A stretch of DNA of 64,000 nucleotides from Saccharomycopsis malanga (GCA_004014935.1 CP025326.1:62001-126000), one strand, 5' to 3'. Counted from the first letter of the stretch, positions 19,515 to 30,866 are shown. Made by a program: numbers and translations. The notes: generated by a model not told the origin, from the letters alone.

Positions 19515-21485
19515 CTATATAGGTTTAGGCAAAAAAACGTTTGAATTTGCTGGAAAAGGTGAGGCACCAGGCTTTTGAGAACCCACGGGACCGGTACTGC
19601 TATTGTTAGCATTAGCATTACTCTTGTAGGAGCTTGGGCTGCTGCCCAAAGAAGGCAAATCTAAAGGAATTGAGCTGGTTGGATAAGGAGGGGTCGGCTT
19701 GGCGGCAGAATTTGGGTTGTATGATTGAGGAGAGTGGTTCTGGGAAGAGCCGAGGGAAAGTGCAGAAAAAGCAGCAGTAGGAGCAGGAGAATTACCAAAC
19801 CCAACACCAGTGGCTAGTGGTTCTACTGGTTTATGATCGTTGGGCGCAGCAATATAAGATGCTGGTGGCTTTCCTGATGGTTTATAATTGTTTAGTTGCT
19901 GGTTGTGACCGGTTGGTTGCTGGTTATAAGCGGCTGGTTGTTGATTGAAGCCAGTTGGTTGTTGATTAAAACCAGTGTAATTTGGTTGTTGAGGCAATTG
20001 TTGAGGCAATTGTTGAGGTAACTGTTGAGACAATGGTTGAGAAAATGAATGGTTAATGTACGGATTATGCGAGGCATGTGGAGCAGTAGGAAAGACAGGA
20101 TGTTTATACTTGGAGACTGCGGCATCCATCAATTCGTTATACTTTCTTTCTGCGTCTGTCAACTTGGAATCCAAAGAGATCAAGTCTTCCTTCTTTTTAG
20201 AGTATTTCTCTATCAATCTAGCCACCTGTGGTCTCAAAGGTGTGATATTATTATATAACGACTGAATGTAATCATCATTAGCAGTGTTCAAGATCTCACT
20301 AGGATCATTGGAAGCGTTCAAGGTTTGCAATTTGACCAATAAACGTTCAATGTTTTTGGATTGCTGAGTAATGTTGTATTCAATTTCAATGTCCTTGATC
20401 ATTTCTTCCTTGGTAGGCTCTTTGATTGGAGTGACGTAATTCAAAGGAAAGATGCCTACTTTTCCTTTCAAGGAGCCTCTCCACCAGTCCTTGTATACGC
20501 TTTCCAATACAGTGATTACATCGCCTTTTTCAAAAGACAACTCGTCAGGCTCTGTACTGGTCAAATCATAAAGGGCCATCACCTTACTGACCATTGCAGC
20601 AGTCTGCTTGTCAGTCTTTTTAATCTCTGCAATTGAACTAGAAAGGTCAACCGAGCTAGAAGGATTGTTTACGGTTTGATTTGGTAATTGATTTGGTAAT
20701 TGATTTACGGTTTGATTTAATACTGGTTGAGGCTGTAATGCTGCAATTGTAGGGGCTTGAGCCATTGGTGCTTGATATGATGTCAATTGAGGACTTTGGA
20801 TTGCATTTTGGTTGCTTGCTACATTAGGCAATTGAACACCTGCTGCAAAATTCTTGTAAGAATTCCGATATTCCTCCTGTTTATTATACTCGTCCAATGA
20901 GAGTTTCAATACTGCCTGTAGCTCCTCTTCCTCATTGCGCAATTCTGCTTCACTCATACGATCTTTGCTTGGGACTGCTGGCCCATTATCAGGAGCACTG
21001 TGTCCCGCAGCAATGTCTGACAGCGTAGCTTGTCCTCCAGCCAAGTTTGGATAATGTGCCTTGATCTTGGCCAAGGTTTTCTCCATGTTACGCAAGCTAG
21101 GATCATTTTTAAATGACTCAGACAACTGTTTGACAATTTCAACAATTCTGGTCTTGATAGCATAGTGAATGTTTGGGTTTTCAATGAGACCGTAAAGGGT
21201 GTTGTTTGTAAAAGAGGTTGATGTGATTTCTTGTTTCATTTTAGATCCACAATTCTCAGCAAGCGATAAAAGTAATGACAAAGATCTGAGTAAAATGTTC
21301 GCATTATTGATCCGCAACCTCTTTTCTAACGCCTTGGTAGCATTGGCTGCTCCATTATCTGGATCATCGTTGACAGCATCGCATACATCCATAATATATT
21401 CCCAGTTGTCAGAGACCAAGGACTCGTCCGTAGCCTTTAAAACCCGCGAATCAAGCGGGTTTGGTGTCTCAGAGGCGCCAAACAT
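19515..21485 (-). CDS. HSE1: ESCRT-0 subunit Hse1 (VHS, UIM, SH3)
   Basis: With Vps27 this forms ESCRT-0, which collects ubiquitinated cargo at endosomes. The 656-residue product shows the full Hse1/STAM order. The VHS domain is at about 8-148, and a ubiquitin-interacting motif at about 186-200 (EEELQAVLKLSLDEY, with the Ala and Ser typical of UIMs). The SH3 domain at 301-352 runs from ALYDLTSTEPDELSFEKGDV through DWWRGSLKGKVGIFPLNYV. A coiled-coil GAT-like part that pairs with Vps27 spans about 360-470, and a Gln/Pro/Asn-rich tail follows. The tail contains short repeats of QQLPQQLPQQ and of NQQPTGFNQQ, encoded at about 19890-20040. The start ATG at 21485 gives the conserved N-terminus. Confidence 0.96.
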   Translation of the reverse strand: MFGASETPNPLDSRVLKATDESLVSDNWEYIMDVCDAVNDDPDNGAANATKALEKRLRINNANILLRSLSLLLSLAENCGSKMKQEITSTSFTNNTLYGLIENPNIHYAIKTRIVEIVKQLSESFKNDPSLRNMEKTLAKIKAHYPNLAGGQATLSDIAAGHSAPDNGPAVPSKDRMSEAELRNEEEELQAVLKLSLDEYNKQEEYRNSYKNFAAGVQLPNVASNQNAIQSPQLTSYQAPMAQAPTIAALQPQPVLNQTVNQLPNQLPNQTVNNPSSSVDLSSSIAEIKKTDKQTAAMVSKVMALYDLTSTEPDELSFEKGDVITVLESVYKDWWRGSLKGKVGIFPLNYVTPIKEPTKEEMIKDIEIEYNITQQSKNIERLLVKLQTLNASNDPSEILNTANDDYIQSLYNNITPLRPQVARLIEKYSKKKEDLISLDSKLTDAERKYNELMDAAVSKYKHPVFPTAPHASHNPYINHSFSQPLSQQLPQQLPQQLPQQPNYTGFNQQPTGFNQQPAAYNQQPTGHNQQLNNYKPSGKPPASYIAAPNDHKPVEPLATGVGFGNSPAPTAAFSALSLGSSQNHSPQSYNPNSAAKPTPPYPTSSIPLDLPSLGSSPSSYKSNANANNSSTGPVGSQKPGASPFPANSNVFLPKPI

Positions 21486-21777
21486 TGCAATCCAGCGATA
21501 ATTATAGTGTGATGGCTAGCTAGACAGTTGTGAAGAGTGTCAGTTTCTTGGTTTATCACATTTGGGTGGCGTTTCATAACTGATGACGTGGGGTGTAAGC
21601 CAGATGATAAACGTGTGAAGATCACATGGATATTGTTATAAGGGGTGCACTATCATAAGTATTATATAACTATCTATTACCTAACTAATATAAAATATTA
21701 TTATTATGAACTAATAGATGTATAATAATAATCTTATCATTAATAGTTGTATAAAAAAATCATCTTAATTAATGGTT

Positions 21778-21992
21778 GTATAATAACAACCATATATTTT
21801 GGCCAGTAAATATTATATATACGCCCCATGTCTAAAGGAATTTGGTAAGACCCAATCAAGTCCTGTTGATCATAAGTTTTTTACTCAATGAATTGGAATA
21901 CAAGCCATCTATTGGTCTGGGTCGTGTTCCACATTGTAAAACAGAGGGTTAAAAGTTCGTAGACGGGAATCGAACCCGTGGCTATCCTCTAT
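21778..21992 (-). repeat. Family A SINE-like copy with intact B-box
   Basis: On the minus strand this starts at GAGGATAGCCACGGGTTCGA, keeping a perfect pol III B-box (GGTTCGATTCC) in ACGGGTTCGATTCCCGT. The body follows (ACACGACCCAGACCAATAGA), then GGGTCTTACCAAATTCCTTT and GGGGCGTATATATAATATTT. The A-box part is lost. Confidence 0.8.
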
Positions 21993-22967
21993 TAATTCAT
22001 GTAGATTGAAATTTAGTTTGCTGACATTATCACTACAAACTTGATTTTATTTCATAAAAATTGTTGGTATAAGTCATACAATGCTTCTAAAACTTAACTT
22101 TACAAAATATAGCCAAGTGTTTAGCGGCATTTAATGTTAAAATGTTTGGAAGACATGTTATGTATATGCCATAATCGACTCCCTTGAGTCTGTCAGATTA
22201 CCTGACAACAAAAGGGGATACCCCCAACCCAATTTAGTAAATATATTCTGAGAATGAAGACAAATCTTGTAATAGCCTCGTTTATATTCTCTTCTGAGTT
22301 GGAGGTTGTAAATAATTTACGTTCTTCTATATTTTTCCACTTTTCATCGTTTTCTGCCTTTTTATATATTCTTGTATCTTCTAATATGTTCTTTTCATTT
22401 ATGTCGTTTTCTGTTTCCAAATCCGAGTTTAGATATACGTATTTCTTAATACTTTTCTATTAACAATCTTGTTAACATCTTAGGATTGTCTAGTTGTTTC
22501 AATAGATTTTTTTTTCTTTTCATTGATAAGCCATGTCCTTTAATTCTTCAATTTCTCATATTTCTGTGAAACTAAATGTTTATCTAACTAACTTCTGGAT
22601 GAACATTCAGTGTATGTGTCAAACCTACTAGCAAATGTACAAAAAACAGACATGAAAATGTATATTGACGATTAATTCGCTAAAGATAGAAAAACAATGA
22701 CAAAGTCTCTATGGTATGTGGCGTGAAGGTGTATCTCATGCACCAAAAGGAGCAAAGAGCACTAACAATGGTTAAAAAAAGGCAAGAAAAAAAAAAACAA
22801 CAAGCAAAATATAATATAAAAAAGTATTATTATGAAAAATGGCTAAAACAGAATGGTAGACAAAAAAATGGAATGTTATTAAAGGCATGAAAACCACCTT
22901 AGAAAAAAAAAGGAAAAAAAGTAATACGTTCATCTCGTAATTTCATGACGTGGTGGAAAGCTCTGAT
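21993..22967. other. HSE1-AUR1 spacer, no gene seen
   Basis: About 1 kb of AT-rich sequence upstream of HSE1 and downstream of AUR1. Two short opposite ORFs near 22190-22460 are low-complexity and resemble nothing. I see no tRNA, repeat copy or motif cluster beyond A-rich tracts around 22790-22915, next to the AUR1 stop. Confidence 0.5.
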
Positions 22968-24422
22968 TTAATCTTTTTTAGAGCTATGTGCTTTACTAAG
23001 AGCACTAGTGCTAGCTGCGCCTGGGCCATGGAACAAATTTTGGGCATGTAAACGATCAAAGTTGATATCTACGGATGTTTTAGACGAGCTGATGGAACCC
23101 TGATCATCATCGAAGATTGAGACTGCAGGAGAGGTGGCGCTCAAAGGCGAAGGGGTTTCATCGACAGTATCAAAGTTGGTGGTTAAAGGGGCAACGTTGA
23201 AACGAGTCCCACTAGCAGTTCTAGGCGAAGTTAAATTGACAGACAATCTTGAGGAAGAAACGGAATTTCTGGAGACAAGACTGCTCATTTCAAATTCTTC
23301 GTTTGAATAATCACTTGGAGAGGCATGGATATTGTTTTCCAAATCATCAATATATTCATAAGCATAATTGTTGATTAGCAATGGGTCCATAAGATGCAAA
23401 TCAGGTTTTTCAATTTCCAAATAAGACCAGCGGCAAAATTTGCTGACATCAAGGATAGGTAAATGGTTGTACTTTGTGTAAGTGTAGATGGAAAAGGTCA
23501 AAGCAGCACCGGCCATAAGATCGATGAAATAATGGTGGGTCAAGTACATGGTGCACCACCATAACCAAAAGGTGTATGCCCACCATACAGGAGCAAGTCT
23601 AGGGAACAAATAGCTAAGAAACATTGCTTCCATAGTGGCGCAGCCAGAATGCAAGGAAGGGAAAGCACCAAAAGGAACAGGGGCGTTAGTAAAAGTGGAA
23701 GTATACATGTCAAAACCAAACAAAAGATCGATTCTTCCCAAGCCTCCTGGAGAGCCACCCATAGAGTAGTTTGCAGGGTCCAAGCCGTGCAAAATCTTAT
23801 ACCAAGGAGGGGCAGCAGGGAACAAGATTTGGGTCAAAACACCAAACAAGTTCATATAGCCAAAAGCAAAAGCATAAGCACGAACACAGGTAGGGGGACC
23901 AAAGAAAAACAACAAGGCAGCAAGAACAAACGGAAGAGCAAAATGGATGATTCCATAAGGCAACCAAGCAAGGATATCCAATACAGAGGCCGTGGACGTG
24001 GCTAGAACATCGGACAAATTGTCCCCATAAAAAATGGTTTCTATAGCAGGCAACACTTTGACAGAAATAGGAGGTCTTACGTCAGCAGGGATCTTGCCAG
24101 TGACAAAAAACAAGGCCAACCACGCTAATATCGGCAAGGCATTGAGAAAAAACTGAGAGGTCAATGGAACAAGCAATAACAAGGCAAATGCCAGTCCAAT
24201 GGCAAACTTGATGAGAAAATGCGCAGGAGCAATGATAAATGCAAACACAATCACTGAAGACAAAAATCCATAATGAAGTATTTCCAGTTTTGTGAATTCA
24301 TAATTCTTAACCTTTTCAATGGATTCCTTCACGTTTAATGACGTGTTGATATCTGCCACTGTCGACCCAATGGGCTTTTCCGACAAAAAATACCGTTTAA
24401 ACGTATTAACAACAAATGACAT
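22968..24422 (-). CDS. AUR1: Inositol phosphorylceramide synthase catalytic subunit
   Basis: Golgi enzyme that moves phosphoinositol from phosphatidylinositol to ceramide, and the target of aureobasidin A. The 484-residue protein has several membrane helices and the PAP2-type lipid phosphatase motifs. FPSLHSGCATMEA holds catalytic His258, and LTHHYFIDLMAG holds His297 and Asp301; each is three residues later than in S. cerevisiae Aur1 (255, 294, 298). The signature ISVKVLPAIETIFYGDNLSD and LDILAWLPYGIIHFALPF is present. His160, at the site where resistance changes occur in S. cerevisiae, is the wild-type residue. The C-terminal 150 residues are a Ser-rich cytosolic tail. Poly-A and poly-T runs lie just upstream of the start. 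Confidence 0.97.
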   Translation of the reverse strand: MSFVVNTFKRYFLSEKPIGSTVADINTSLNVKESIEKVKNYEFTKLEILHYGFLSSVIVFAFIIAPAHFLIKFAIGLAFALLLLVPLTSQFFLNALPILAWLALFFVTGKIPADVRPPISVKVLPAIETIFYGDNLSDVLATSTASVLDILAWLPYGIIHFALPFVLAALLFFFGPPTCVRAYAFAFGYMNLFGVLTQILFPAAPPWYKILHGLDPANYSMGGSPGGLGRIDLLFGFDMYTSTFTNAPVPFGAFPSLHSGCATMEAMFLSYLFPRLAPVWWAYTFWLWWCTMYLTHHYFIDLMAGAALTFSIYTYTKYNHLPILDVSKFCRWSYLEIEKPDLHLMDPLLINNYAYEYIDDLENNIHASPSDYSNEEFEMSSLVSRNSVSSSRLSVNLTSPRTASGTRFNVAPLTTNFDTVDETPSPLSATSPAVSIFDDDQGSISSSKTSVDINFDRLHAQNLFHGPGAASTSALSKAHSSKKD

Positions 24423-25763
24423 GTGCTTGTGCTATCTATTATCCTGACCTGTAGTGTTGTCCTGTTGTTAACACTGTCAACCAACACTCTCCTCTCCTGA
24501 TAAATCGCTAAGAAAGAAAGACAAAAGTTGGAAAAAAAAAAAAAACTTGAGAAAAAAAGGGGCTCACTAGTAAGGAAAATAACAAAAAAAATAAAATAAA
24601 AAAAAGATGCTGTCTAAAACCGTAAACAGTACCACCAAATCCGCGTGGCTGTTTTGTTTTTTATTTTTTCCTTTAGAAAGCACGGAAAATGTTACGTTAT
24701 GACGTTTCTTTAAACAGCTTTTGAATGGGGATTCTCAGTGTGTATATTTAAAGGGCATTTCTTACCGTCTTGGAGGAATCCTTGAGCAAGCCAAATAATA
24801 AACACGCACGGAATGGCGGGAACGGAACGTGGAACGGAGCGTGGAATGGGATGGAATAAATGACGTATTATTGAGTTTATATTGTAGTAGAATTTAGTAT
24901 ACAAATAGGTTGGACAGTTAGTGAGTAGATATTTAAGAAAATGTGTTGTTAGAACGTATTGATTTAAAAGCAGATGGCTCCGTAGTAAGTCAAAAAATGT
25001 ATTTGAATGAGTTATATTGATTAATTGTATTTACGGAAAAAATATTGTTTCTTCAACTTTAGAATTATCAACTGATGCAAATAACTCCTTTACATCTTTA
25101 TGAATGGCTTGGTGAGTTTACTAAAAGTGCTACTTGTAAAATCTATTCATATTATCAACTTGTAATATGTACATAGTTCATTTCACAGTACATTCCAACG
25201 GCAAACCAACCTCTTGTTTCGGCTTCTGGAAACATTTCTTAAAATAGCAAGACTACTATACAAAGTGGCATCAAACTACTACAAAGTGCCTGTTCCTTTC
25301 TATATACAAGAGCAATGGAAAAAGAAACGGCGATACTTGCTCGCTAACAATTCAAACTGGTGAAACGGCTCTCGGAAACAGGCTTTTCCGAGCTGTTTGA
25401 TTAGGAATATTTGGCTTGTTGAAGAATGGCACTATGTCCAAGCCATTCTTCAGGCAGTTACACTCGCTGATTTTTATATATAAATATAATTTATAGGGTG
25501 ACATACAGTAGCGTGTTAGCTTTCGATAGTTTATCATGTCTCTTTCTCAAAATAAGTATCAACTATATATATTGTAGTTTCAGAAAACATAGAGATTTGT
25601 ATTTGATGATAAAGTCATTATTAATGATATTCCTTCAATTTTAAACTGATATCCAGCGGGTTTTGAAGACCAGTAGTATACAAAATAGATAAAGTAAATA
25701 TAGTATACTATGAACATCAAATCAAAAAAATAATGAAACTAATATTATATAAGACAAAAACTA
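24423..25763. other. AUR1-CAP1 spacer with GGAACG repeats and two hairpins
   Basis: No ORF of interest. Positions about 24812-24858 hold short imperfect repeats of GGAACG/GGAATG. Two adjacent hairpins follow at about 25359-25396 (CGGCTC..CGGAAA against TTTTCCG..AGCTGTTT) and 25421-25451. The second is a perfect 10-bp stem, GAAGAATGGC with GCCATTCTTC, around an 11-nt loop. The remainder is plain AT-rich spacer. Confidence 0.5.
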
Positions 25764-26080
25764 AGCCGTTGGACCGAATGGCTCAATGACTGGTACTCTT
25801 GGAGAAGGATAGTTCAATAGATAATACTCTCGAACAGGCTCAAGGGTTCGATTCCCGTCCACGAACAATTTTTACTCGCTACTTTTCCAATGTTAAAAAT
25901 TCATAACTGTCTTGAATACCACCCAGACTAATAAATGCTTACCTTCCAATAAATCAAGTAAGAAAACCATGATAACCGTACATGATTGGGTCTTACCAAA
26001 TCCCTTTATACATGGCGCGCAGCATATACGAAATTGATTTTACTAGGCTCGATATATAAGATATTATTATTACTATTCTT
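25764..26080 (+). repeat. Family A SINE-like copy, full length (317 bp)
   Basis: This copy is complete from head to tail. It has GGACCGAATGGCTCAATGAC (A-box region) and GGATAGTTCAATAGATAATA (second A-box-like module). The B-box follows in AAGGGTTCGATTCCCGTCCA, about 60 nt after the A-box, the right spacing for RNA polymerase III. The body runs to CATGATTGGGTCTTACCAAA, TATACATGGCGCGCAGCATA and CTAGGCTCGATATATAAGAT, ending in ATT units. No convincing target-site duplication could be found by eye. It ends about 190 bp before CAP1. Confidence 0.8.
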
Positions 26081-26272
26081 ACTAGAAAATATCTGATTTA
26101 CTCATCAAGAAACTGGACAAGACATTGTATAATATCGCTTCACTACCAATTAGTACTTGTACACCCCTGGACAAAGATTCTACCCACCCCCTCATTAAAT
26201 AAACGTGTAAACTAAATCAGTAGATTATATGACATATCATCACCATACAAATACCCCATTATCACGTCAACA

Positions 26273-27106
26273 ATGTCCGAGTTTGATCAAATTGTGTCCG
26301 ATTTTCTTCGCGATGCCCCACCAGGGGAAACCAAAAACGTTATTAGCGACTTACAGTTGATTTTCAAGGATCCATCAATTGTCAAATCCATTGAAGCATC
26401 GCTTGAAAAGTCTCTTACTGAAGGAGATGAAGAAAATCCATTGTTTGAGATAGTAGAGTTGCCTGGTTCCACTAAACTAAGCGTTATTTCCAAACATAAT
26501 CTCAAAGGGAGCAAATTTTACGATTCGCATGCTAACAAGTTGTTTCATGTGCAATTTTTAGATAACAAAGTGATAGATGTTGAAGATTACGATGAAGAAT
26601 TGAATGATGAGTTTATCATAGACCTTGTAAATGGGTTAAAAACATATGCGACTGAACATTATCCTACAGACTCTCAAAAAAAATTGGCTTATCAAATCAT
26701 ACAAATATCTCCAGATCAAGTACTAGTAGTTTTTGCAAACACCAGATACAACCCAGCCAACTTCCTCAATGCTAGATGGTTGTCGTATTATATATTTGGT
26801 CGTGATGACACATCCCTCAAGGGTGAGATTTCTGTAGATATTCATTATTTTGAAGATGGTAATGTCAGATTGAAGTCCAAAAAAAAGGTCGACTCCATTG
26901 TAGACTCCCCCAATACTGCCAATATTATAACCTCAATCAAAATTCAAGAAGAAGAGTTTGAAAAAGCTCTCAATAAGAAATTTTTGAAGCTCAATGAGGT
27001 CGATTTTAAAAGCTTGAGAAGACAACTTCCAGTAACAAGATCTAGAATTAATTGGGGAAGTGCAATTGGTAATTACAGACTTGGAAAAGATGTCAACTCA
27101 GCATAA
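26273..27106 (+). CDS. CAP1: F-actin capping protein alpha subunit
   Basis: Alpha subunit of the CapZ heterodimer, which caps actin barbed ends in cortical patches. The 277-residue product has the family length and hallmarks: FDQIVSDFLRDAPPGE near the N-terminus, the DFI-like and HYFEDGNV strand motifs in the middle, and the signature LRRQLPVTRSRINWGSAIGNYRLGKD near the C-terminus, which includes the basic actin-binding tentacle. It is a single exon. A full family A element ends about 190 bp upstream, within its promoter region. Confidence 0.96.
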   Translation: MSEFDQIVSDFLRDAPPGETKNVISDLQLIFKDPSIVKSIEASLEKSLTEGDEENPLFEIVELPGSTKLSVISKHNLKGSKFYDSHANKLFHVQFLDNKVIDVEDYDEELNDEFIIDLVNGLKTYATEHYPTDSQKKLAYQIIQISPDQVLVVFANTRYNPANFLNARWLSYYIFGRDDTSLKGEISVDIHYFEDGNVRLKSKKKVDSIVDSPNTANIITSIKIQEEEFEKALNKKFLKLNEVDFKSLRRQLPVTRSRINWGSAIGNYRLGKDVNSA

Positions 27107-27386
27107 TATATGTTGAAAACACTCAGATTAATAACAACATGGTATGGAAAAAGTTTATATTGTAAGAAATTAAATATATTTACAATTGTAGAACTGCTTT
27201 ATAATAAAAAATTTATATGCTCTTTATCTTGAGATGAATTAAATGGGTATAACTCATGGCTTGTATTTTAATTGTGCCAAGATTGCTCCAACTAAATTCT
27301 ACACTCTAAATCCAGAGATGAGATTGACAGCGTTCTATTTTAAGTTGACAAAAATAACTGTAATTTGATGTATCATTAAACGCTAA

Positions 27387-27440
27387 TGACGAAAGTAATA
27401 TGTATTGGGCTAGAAATACAATAATTTCTATCATTATTAA
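27387..27440 (+). repeat. Family A/B 3' end fragment
   Basis: CGAAAGTAATATGTATTGGG followed by CTAGAAATACAATAATTTC is a diverged copy of the shared 3' end. The other ~770 bp of the CAP1-SFT1 spacer show nothing recognisable. Confidence 0.45.
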
Positions 27441-27929
27441 ACGCTACTATATCTTGATGTCTCATTCCTTGGATCAAAAAGGTTTGAAAGGAGCAATAAT
27501 GGCTCTTGTAGTAATATCCTTTGTACTTTATTATTTGGGCAGCTAAAAGAAGCAATAATGCTGTGTTGTAAATCGACCAATAATTTTACAACAAATAATA
27601 ATAATATTTTATATTTTGTAATTTCAGAAAGAGATATTAATAAAATAAATAAACGCTAAAATATTATTTAACTGATTGTTCAATAAAGATCATGTTGATT
27701 GATCAAAAGATTAACAAAACAGTCATATTTTGGAGAATTTTATAACTTACAATGGTCTATTTCACTCCTGTAATGAATTATAATCTACTGTTGTTAAAAC
27801 TAATAATCACAAATTACGCCAACACAGTGTAAACGATTTAAAAGTATATTACCAGAATATAACAAACATCAACAAGGAAACCAAAAAATAAATAATATGC
27901 TAAAATACCACTCCCTTTGCCGCCAAAAC

Positions 27930-28267
27930 CTACCACAACTTAAAGATAGTCCATATGATAAAAAATAAAAACAAGGCAATGCCAACATTGCGCCATACTC
28001 CTTTGCCCATGCCCATGCTGCGCGACAACTTAGCACCACTGCTCTTGACGCTATCCATCATACTGGAGAAGTGATTTGATAAGCTATCTATAAGTTCAGA
28101 GCTCTGTGCTTGTTGATTAATGTCTTCCGTGACGCTTCTAAGCGTGGAAAGCTTATTGGCAAGCAAATTGAATTGGGCGTCGTTCTTTTACGTTAGTATG
28201 TAATCATGGATTCCTAAAAACGATTTCTGTTACTTACATCCGACTCTCTCTGGGCATATCTTGACAT
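27930..28267 (-). CDS. SFT1: Golgi SNARE Sft1, two exons
   Basis: Qc-type SNARE for traffic within the Golgi. Exon 1 is ten codons (28267-28238, MSRYAQRESD). The intron is 28237-28185 (53 nt, donor GTAAGT, TACTAAC branch only 7 nt from the AG). Exon 2 is 28184-27930. The 94-residue product begins like yeast Sft1 (MSNSRYSQTES). It continues with the SNARE helix FNLLANKLSTLRSVTEDINQQA, whose central glutamine layer falls in INQQ, and ends in a tail anchor (VGIALFLFFIIWTIFKLW). The basic stretch SRSMGMGKGVWR just before the membrane also matches. Exon 1 was rebuilt from splice signals. Confidence 0.92.
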
Positions 28268-29573
28268 GATACTAATGGAACTTGGTTATATATGTATAGT
28301 GGCGTTTAATATACGTCATCACCAAATATTTGGTACAGTGCGTATATAAAGTATTGCGAGCGAAAAATACTAAGCGAACTACGTCATATTCAGTAATATA
28401 CTCTCAACGATAATATCAGTGAGTATTATTGCAATGTTGAAGCCCCAAGTTGTAAGGGTAGTAGAGACCTCATTCTTTATTTTTTATTCAATTGAAGTTT
28501 TATAAATTCAAGAGAAATTAAGTTATAAATAGTCAAAATGAATGAAAAATTATGATTATTATTATTATTTATTAAGATCTATAGATGCTATTAGTGGTAA
28601 TAATACTCTTAAGGTTATATGAGTATGAATAAATATAGATTATATTGATTATCTATATAATATGGATAAATTAATAAATAATATATCTAAAATTAAATAT
28701 TTGAACAAGATATTCAAATTATAATGAATATTTTCCATACTTATGGGCTTTATATATACTATCAATTGTTTGTATAAATAACCAATGTATGTGGGTCTAT
28801 GAGATAAAATATCTGACTTAATAACACAGTATATAGTACAACTTACAAACATATACAAGAGCACTTAACAATAACAAAAGTACGTTTAACAGATGTTATA
28901 TACACTATATACAGCCGTTAACGGCCTCTATAACGATTTATCAAATCCCTGATAATTGTTAGTATCACTCTAAGGCAATGTTTATAAATCATAATAAAAC
29001 ATCAGAATAGAAATTGATCGCATATTACGACTATCCAGTAAGCGAGACTAGGCATGTCCCAGGATAATCGTCCTCAATCGCAAATTATATCATCATTGTG
29101 TTTGATTAATTGTTGCTTCAAAATAACACATACCGTAAATACATATAATGGCCACTGATTCAAAGCATTGTAAAGAGTGAAACTCGAAGAATAGCTAACA
29201 ATTGTTGTCATATATTAGAAAATAATATATACCAATATTCACTTTATTGCCCTATCTAGCGGCATGTGCTCATACCATACAGCCCTAATAGCTGTCACAT
29301 ATCACATGACCAATAAAAGCCTGGAATTTTTCATCTAGGGGTGCTGACAAACATCCCTAAACCACACACTAATCACCAGTCCTATTCTGTCAGTCTCCTC
29401 ACTCTACTGGCAGAGTCGCTGAGTTTCCATCTCTCATAGTGTGAGAAACTGGAGCTGAGCGAAGAAGAAAAAAAAAAAGGAAAAATAACCTAAAGGCTCA
29501 TATTACTTGCTTGTGAAAAAGATCTCTTGGATTTATACAACCAACATTATAGCATATCAATATCAAGCACACA
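28268..29573. promoter_or_regulatory. SFT1-RPL14 divergent promoter region
   Basis: A 1.3-kb spacer. A perfect palindrome ACCAAATATTTGGT sits at 28321-28334, 54 bp before SFT1. On the RPL14 side AGCCCTAA (29282-29289) fits the Tbf1 site used at ribosomal protein genes in many non-Saccharomyces yeasts, with TCACATGA about 13 bp downstream. The region 28440-28900 is AT-rich and empty. Confidence 0.4.
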
Positions 29574-30297
29574 ATGTCCACTGAATCCACTGTCAAAGCC
29601 AGTAAATGGAGACTTGTCGAAGCCGGCCGTGTTGTCTACGTTAACAACGGTAAATACGCTGGTAAATTAGCTGTGATTGTTGAGATCATTGACCAAAGAA
29701 GAGTATGTATTACAGGCGAATAAAGAATGGGCTTTGGAAGAAAGGATTGAGAGAGAAAAAGTACAAGTTTCAAATTTATCAGAATATTGTTGTAAGATTA
29801 TATCAAGAAATCACAAATACTATGAATATGGTCGGACCATTTCAATCAACATAATCAACATCAAAATGAAAACTGATATCAAAGGTACTATCAATCATAA
29901 TAATTTTGGCCGTAGTTATCAAGTACAATCATTATAGAAATCAAGTTTTATTGTTCATGACTGAATCATCCAAGCCACTTTGCCAAACTAGAAATACTAA
30001 CAATTTTAGGTTTTGATTGACGGACCAACCACTGGTGTTGTCAGACAAGCTTTCTCTTTGACCAACTTGGTGTTGACTCCATTGACTATCGCCAAGTTCC
30101 CAAGAGGTGCTAAATCCTCTGTCATTGCCAACAAATACAAGAGCCAAGAAATCGGTGAAAAGTGGGCTGCCACTTCCTGGGCCAAGAAGATTGCTCAAAG
30201 AAAGACCAGAGCCGGTTTGTCTGACTTTGACAGATTCAGAGTCTCCGTCTTGAAGAAGGAAAAAAAATTGGCTGCTAAGAAGGCTTTGAAAGCTTAA
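29574..30297 (+). CDS. RPL14: Ribosomal protein L14 (eL14), two exons
   Basis: Large-subunit ribosomal protein. Exon 1 is 29574-29702 (43 codons), the intron 29703-30009 (307 nt, donor GTATGT, branch TACTAAC at 29995-30001, acceptor AATTTTAG) and exon 2 30010-30297. The product is 138 residues, the same as S. cerevisiae Rpl14. It matches in [37 protein letters not shown], joined by splicing to [33 protein letters not shown], then [20 protein letters not shown] and a Lys/Ala-rich end. The intron follows the codon for the second Arg of DQRR. Codons are strongly biased, as expected for high expression. Confidence 0.97.
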
Positions 30298-30677
30298 GCG
30301 TGTTTCTATATCCTAGTTGCTCTCTTTATGTTTCTAATACAAGTTTAATAAAAGTTGTCGTTTGTAGGGTCAGGTTTCGGTTGTGACATTGCATTCTTGT
30401 AGGCAAATGTTTATTTTAGAATTTATAATTAGTGTAATAGGTTGGATACTTTGGATTATACATAATTTGTAGTGATATATAATATACAGATGTAAACCTT
30501 AGCTCTGCCCTACCTTTAACAAATATTTTTGGCTGTTAGGGGCAGAAAACTACTAATTGTGTGGTTTTTGATATGTTATAATTTTAGTGTTTAATGTTAT
30601 GCCTAAAAATATATTCTTATTGTATTGAAATTTAATAATTCCAGCTTGGAAGGCTTGATATTATACATAAGAAATAG

Positions 30678-30757
30678 CCGACTTTTACCAAGTCTTTTTA
30701 GATATCGCACGTATATACGAACCTGATATTTACTGGGCCCGAAACATAAGATATTAT
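30678..30757 (+). repeat. Family A/B shared 3' end fragment
   Basis: TTTTACCAAGTCTTTTTAGA, TATCGCACGTATATACGAAC and TACTGGGCCCGAAACATAAG, ending in GATATTATAGG without a long ATT tail. It lies upstream of a long family B copy. Confidence 0.65.
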
Positions 30758-30866
30758 AGGTTATTCAGTAATTCACAGGCCATAGGCAAATCAATTCAAG
30801 GCGTAATATCTCTCATGATTCACCCAAAAACCCATTTATTTCTGCTTATACACGTTGGAAAAAACA

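Noticed and set aside
22193-22463. Overlapping opposite ORFs of 69-75 codons between HSE1 and AUR1.
   Set aside because: Low-complexity composition, no recognisable domain and mutual overlap suggest chance ORFs.
25764-25868. A genuine tRNA gene, because of GGTTCGATTCCCGTC and an upstream A-box-like string.
   Set aside because: No 7-bp acceptor stem pairs across the ends, there are two A-box-like strings, and the sequence continues into the repeated family A body. It is a tRNA-derived repeat head.
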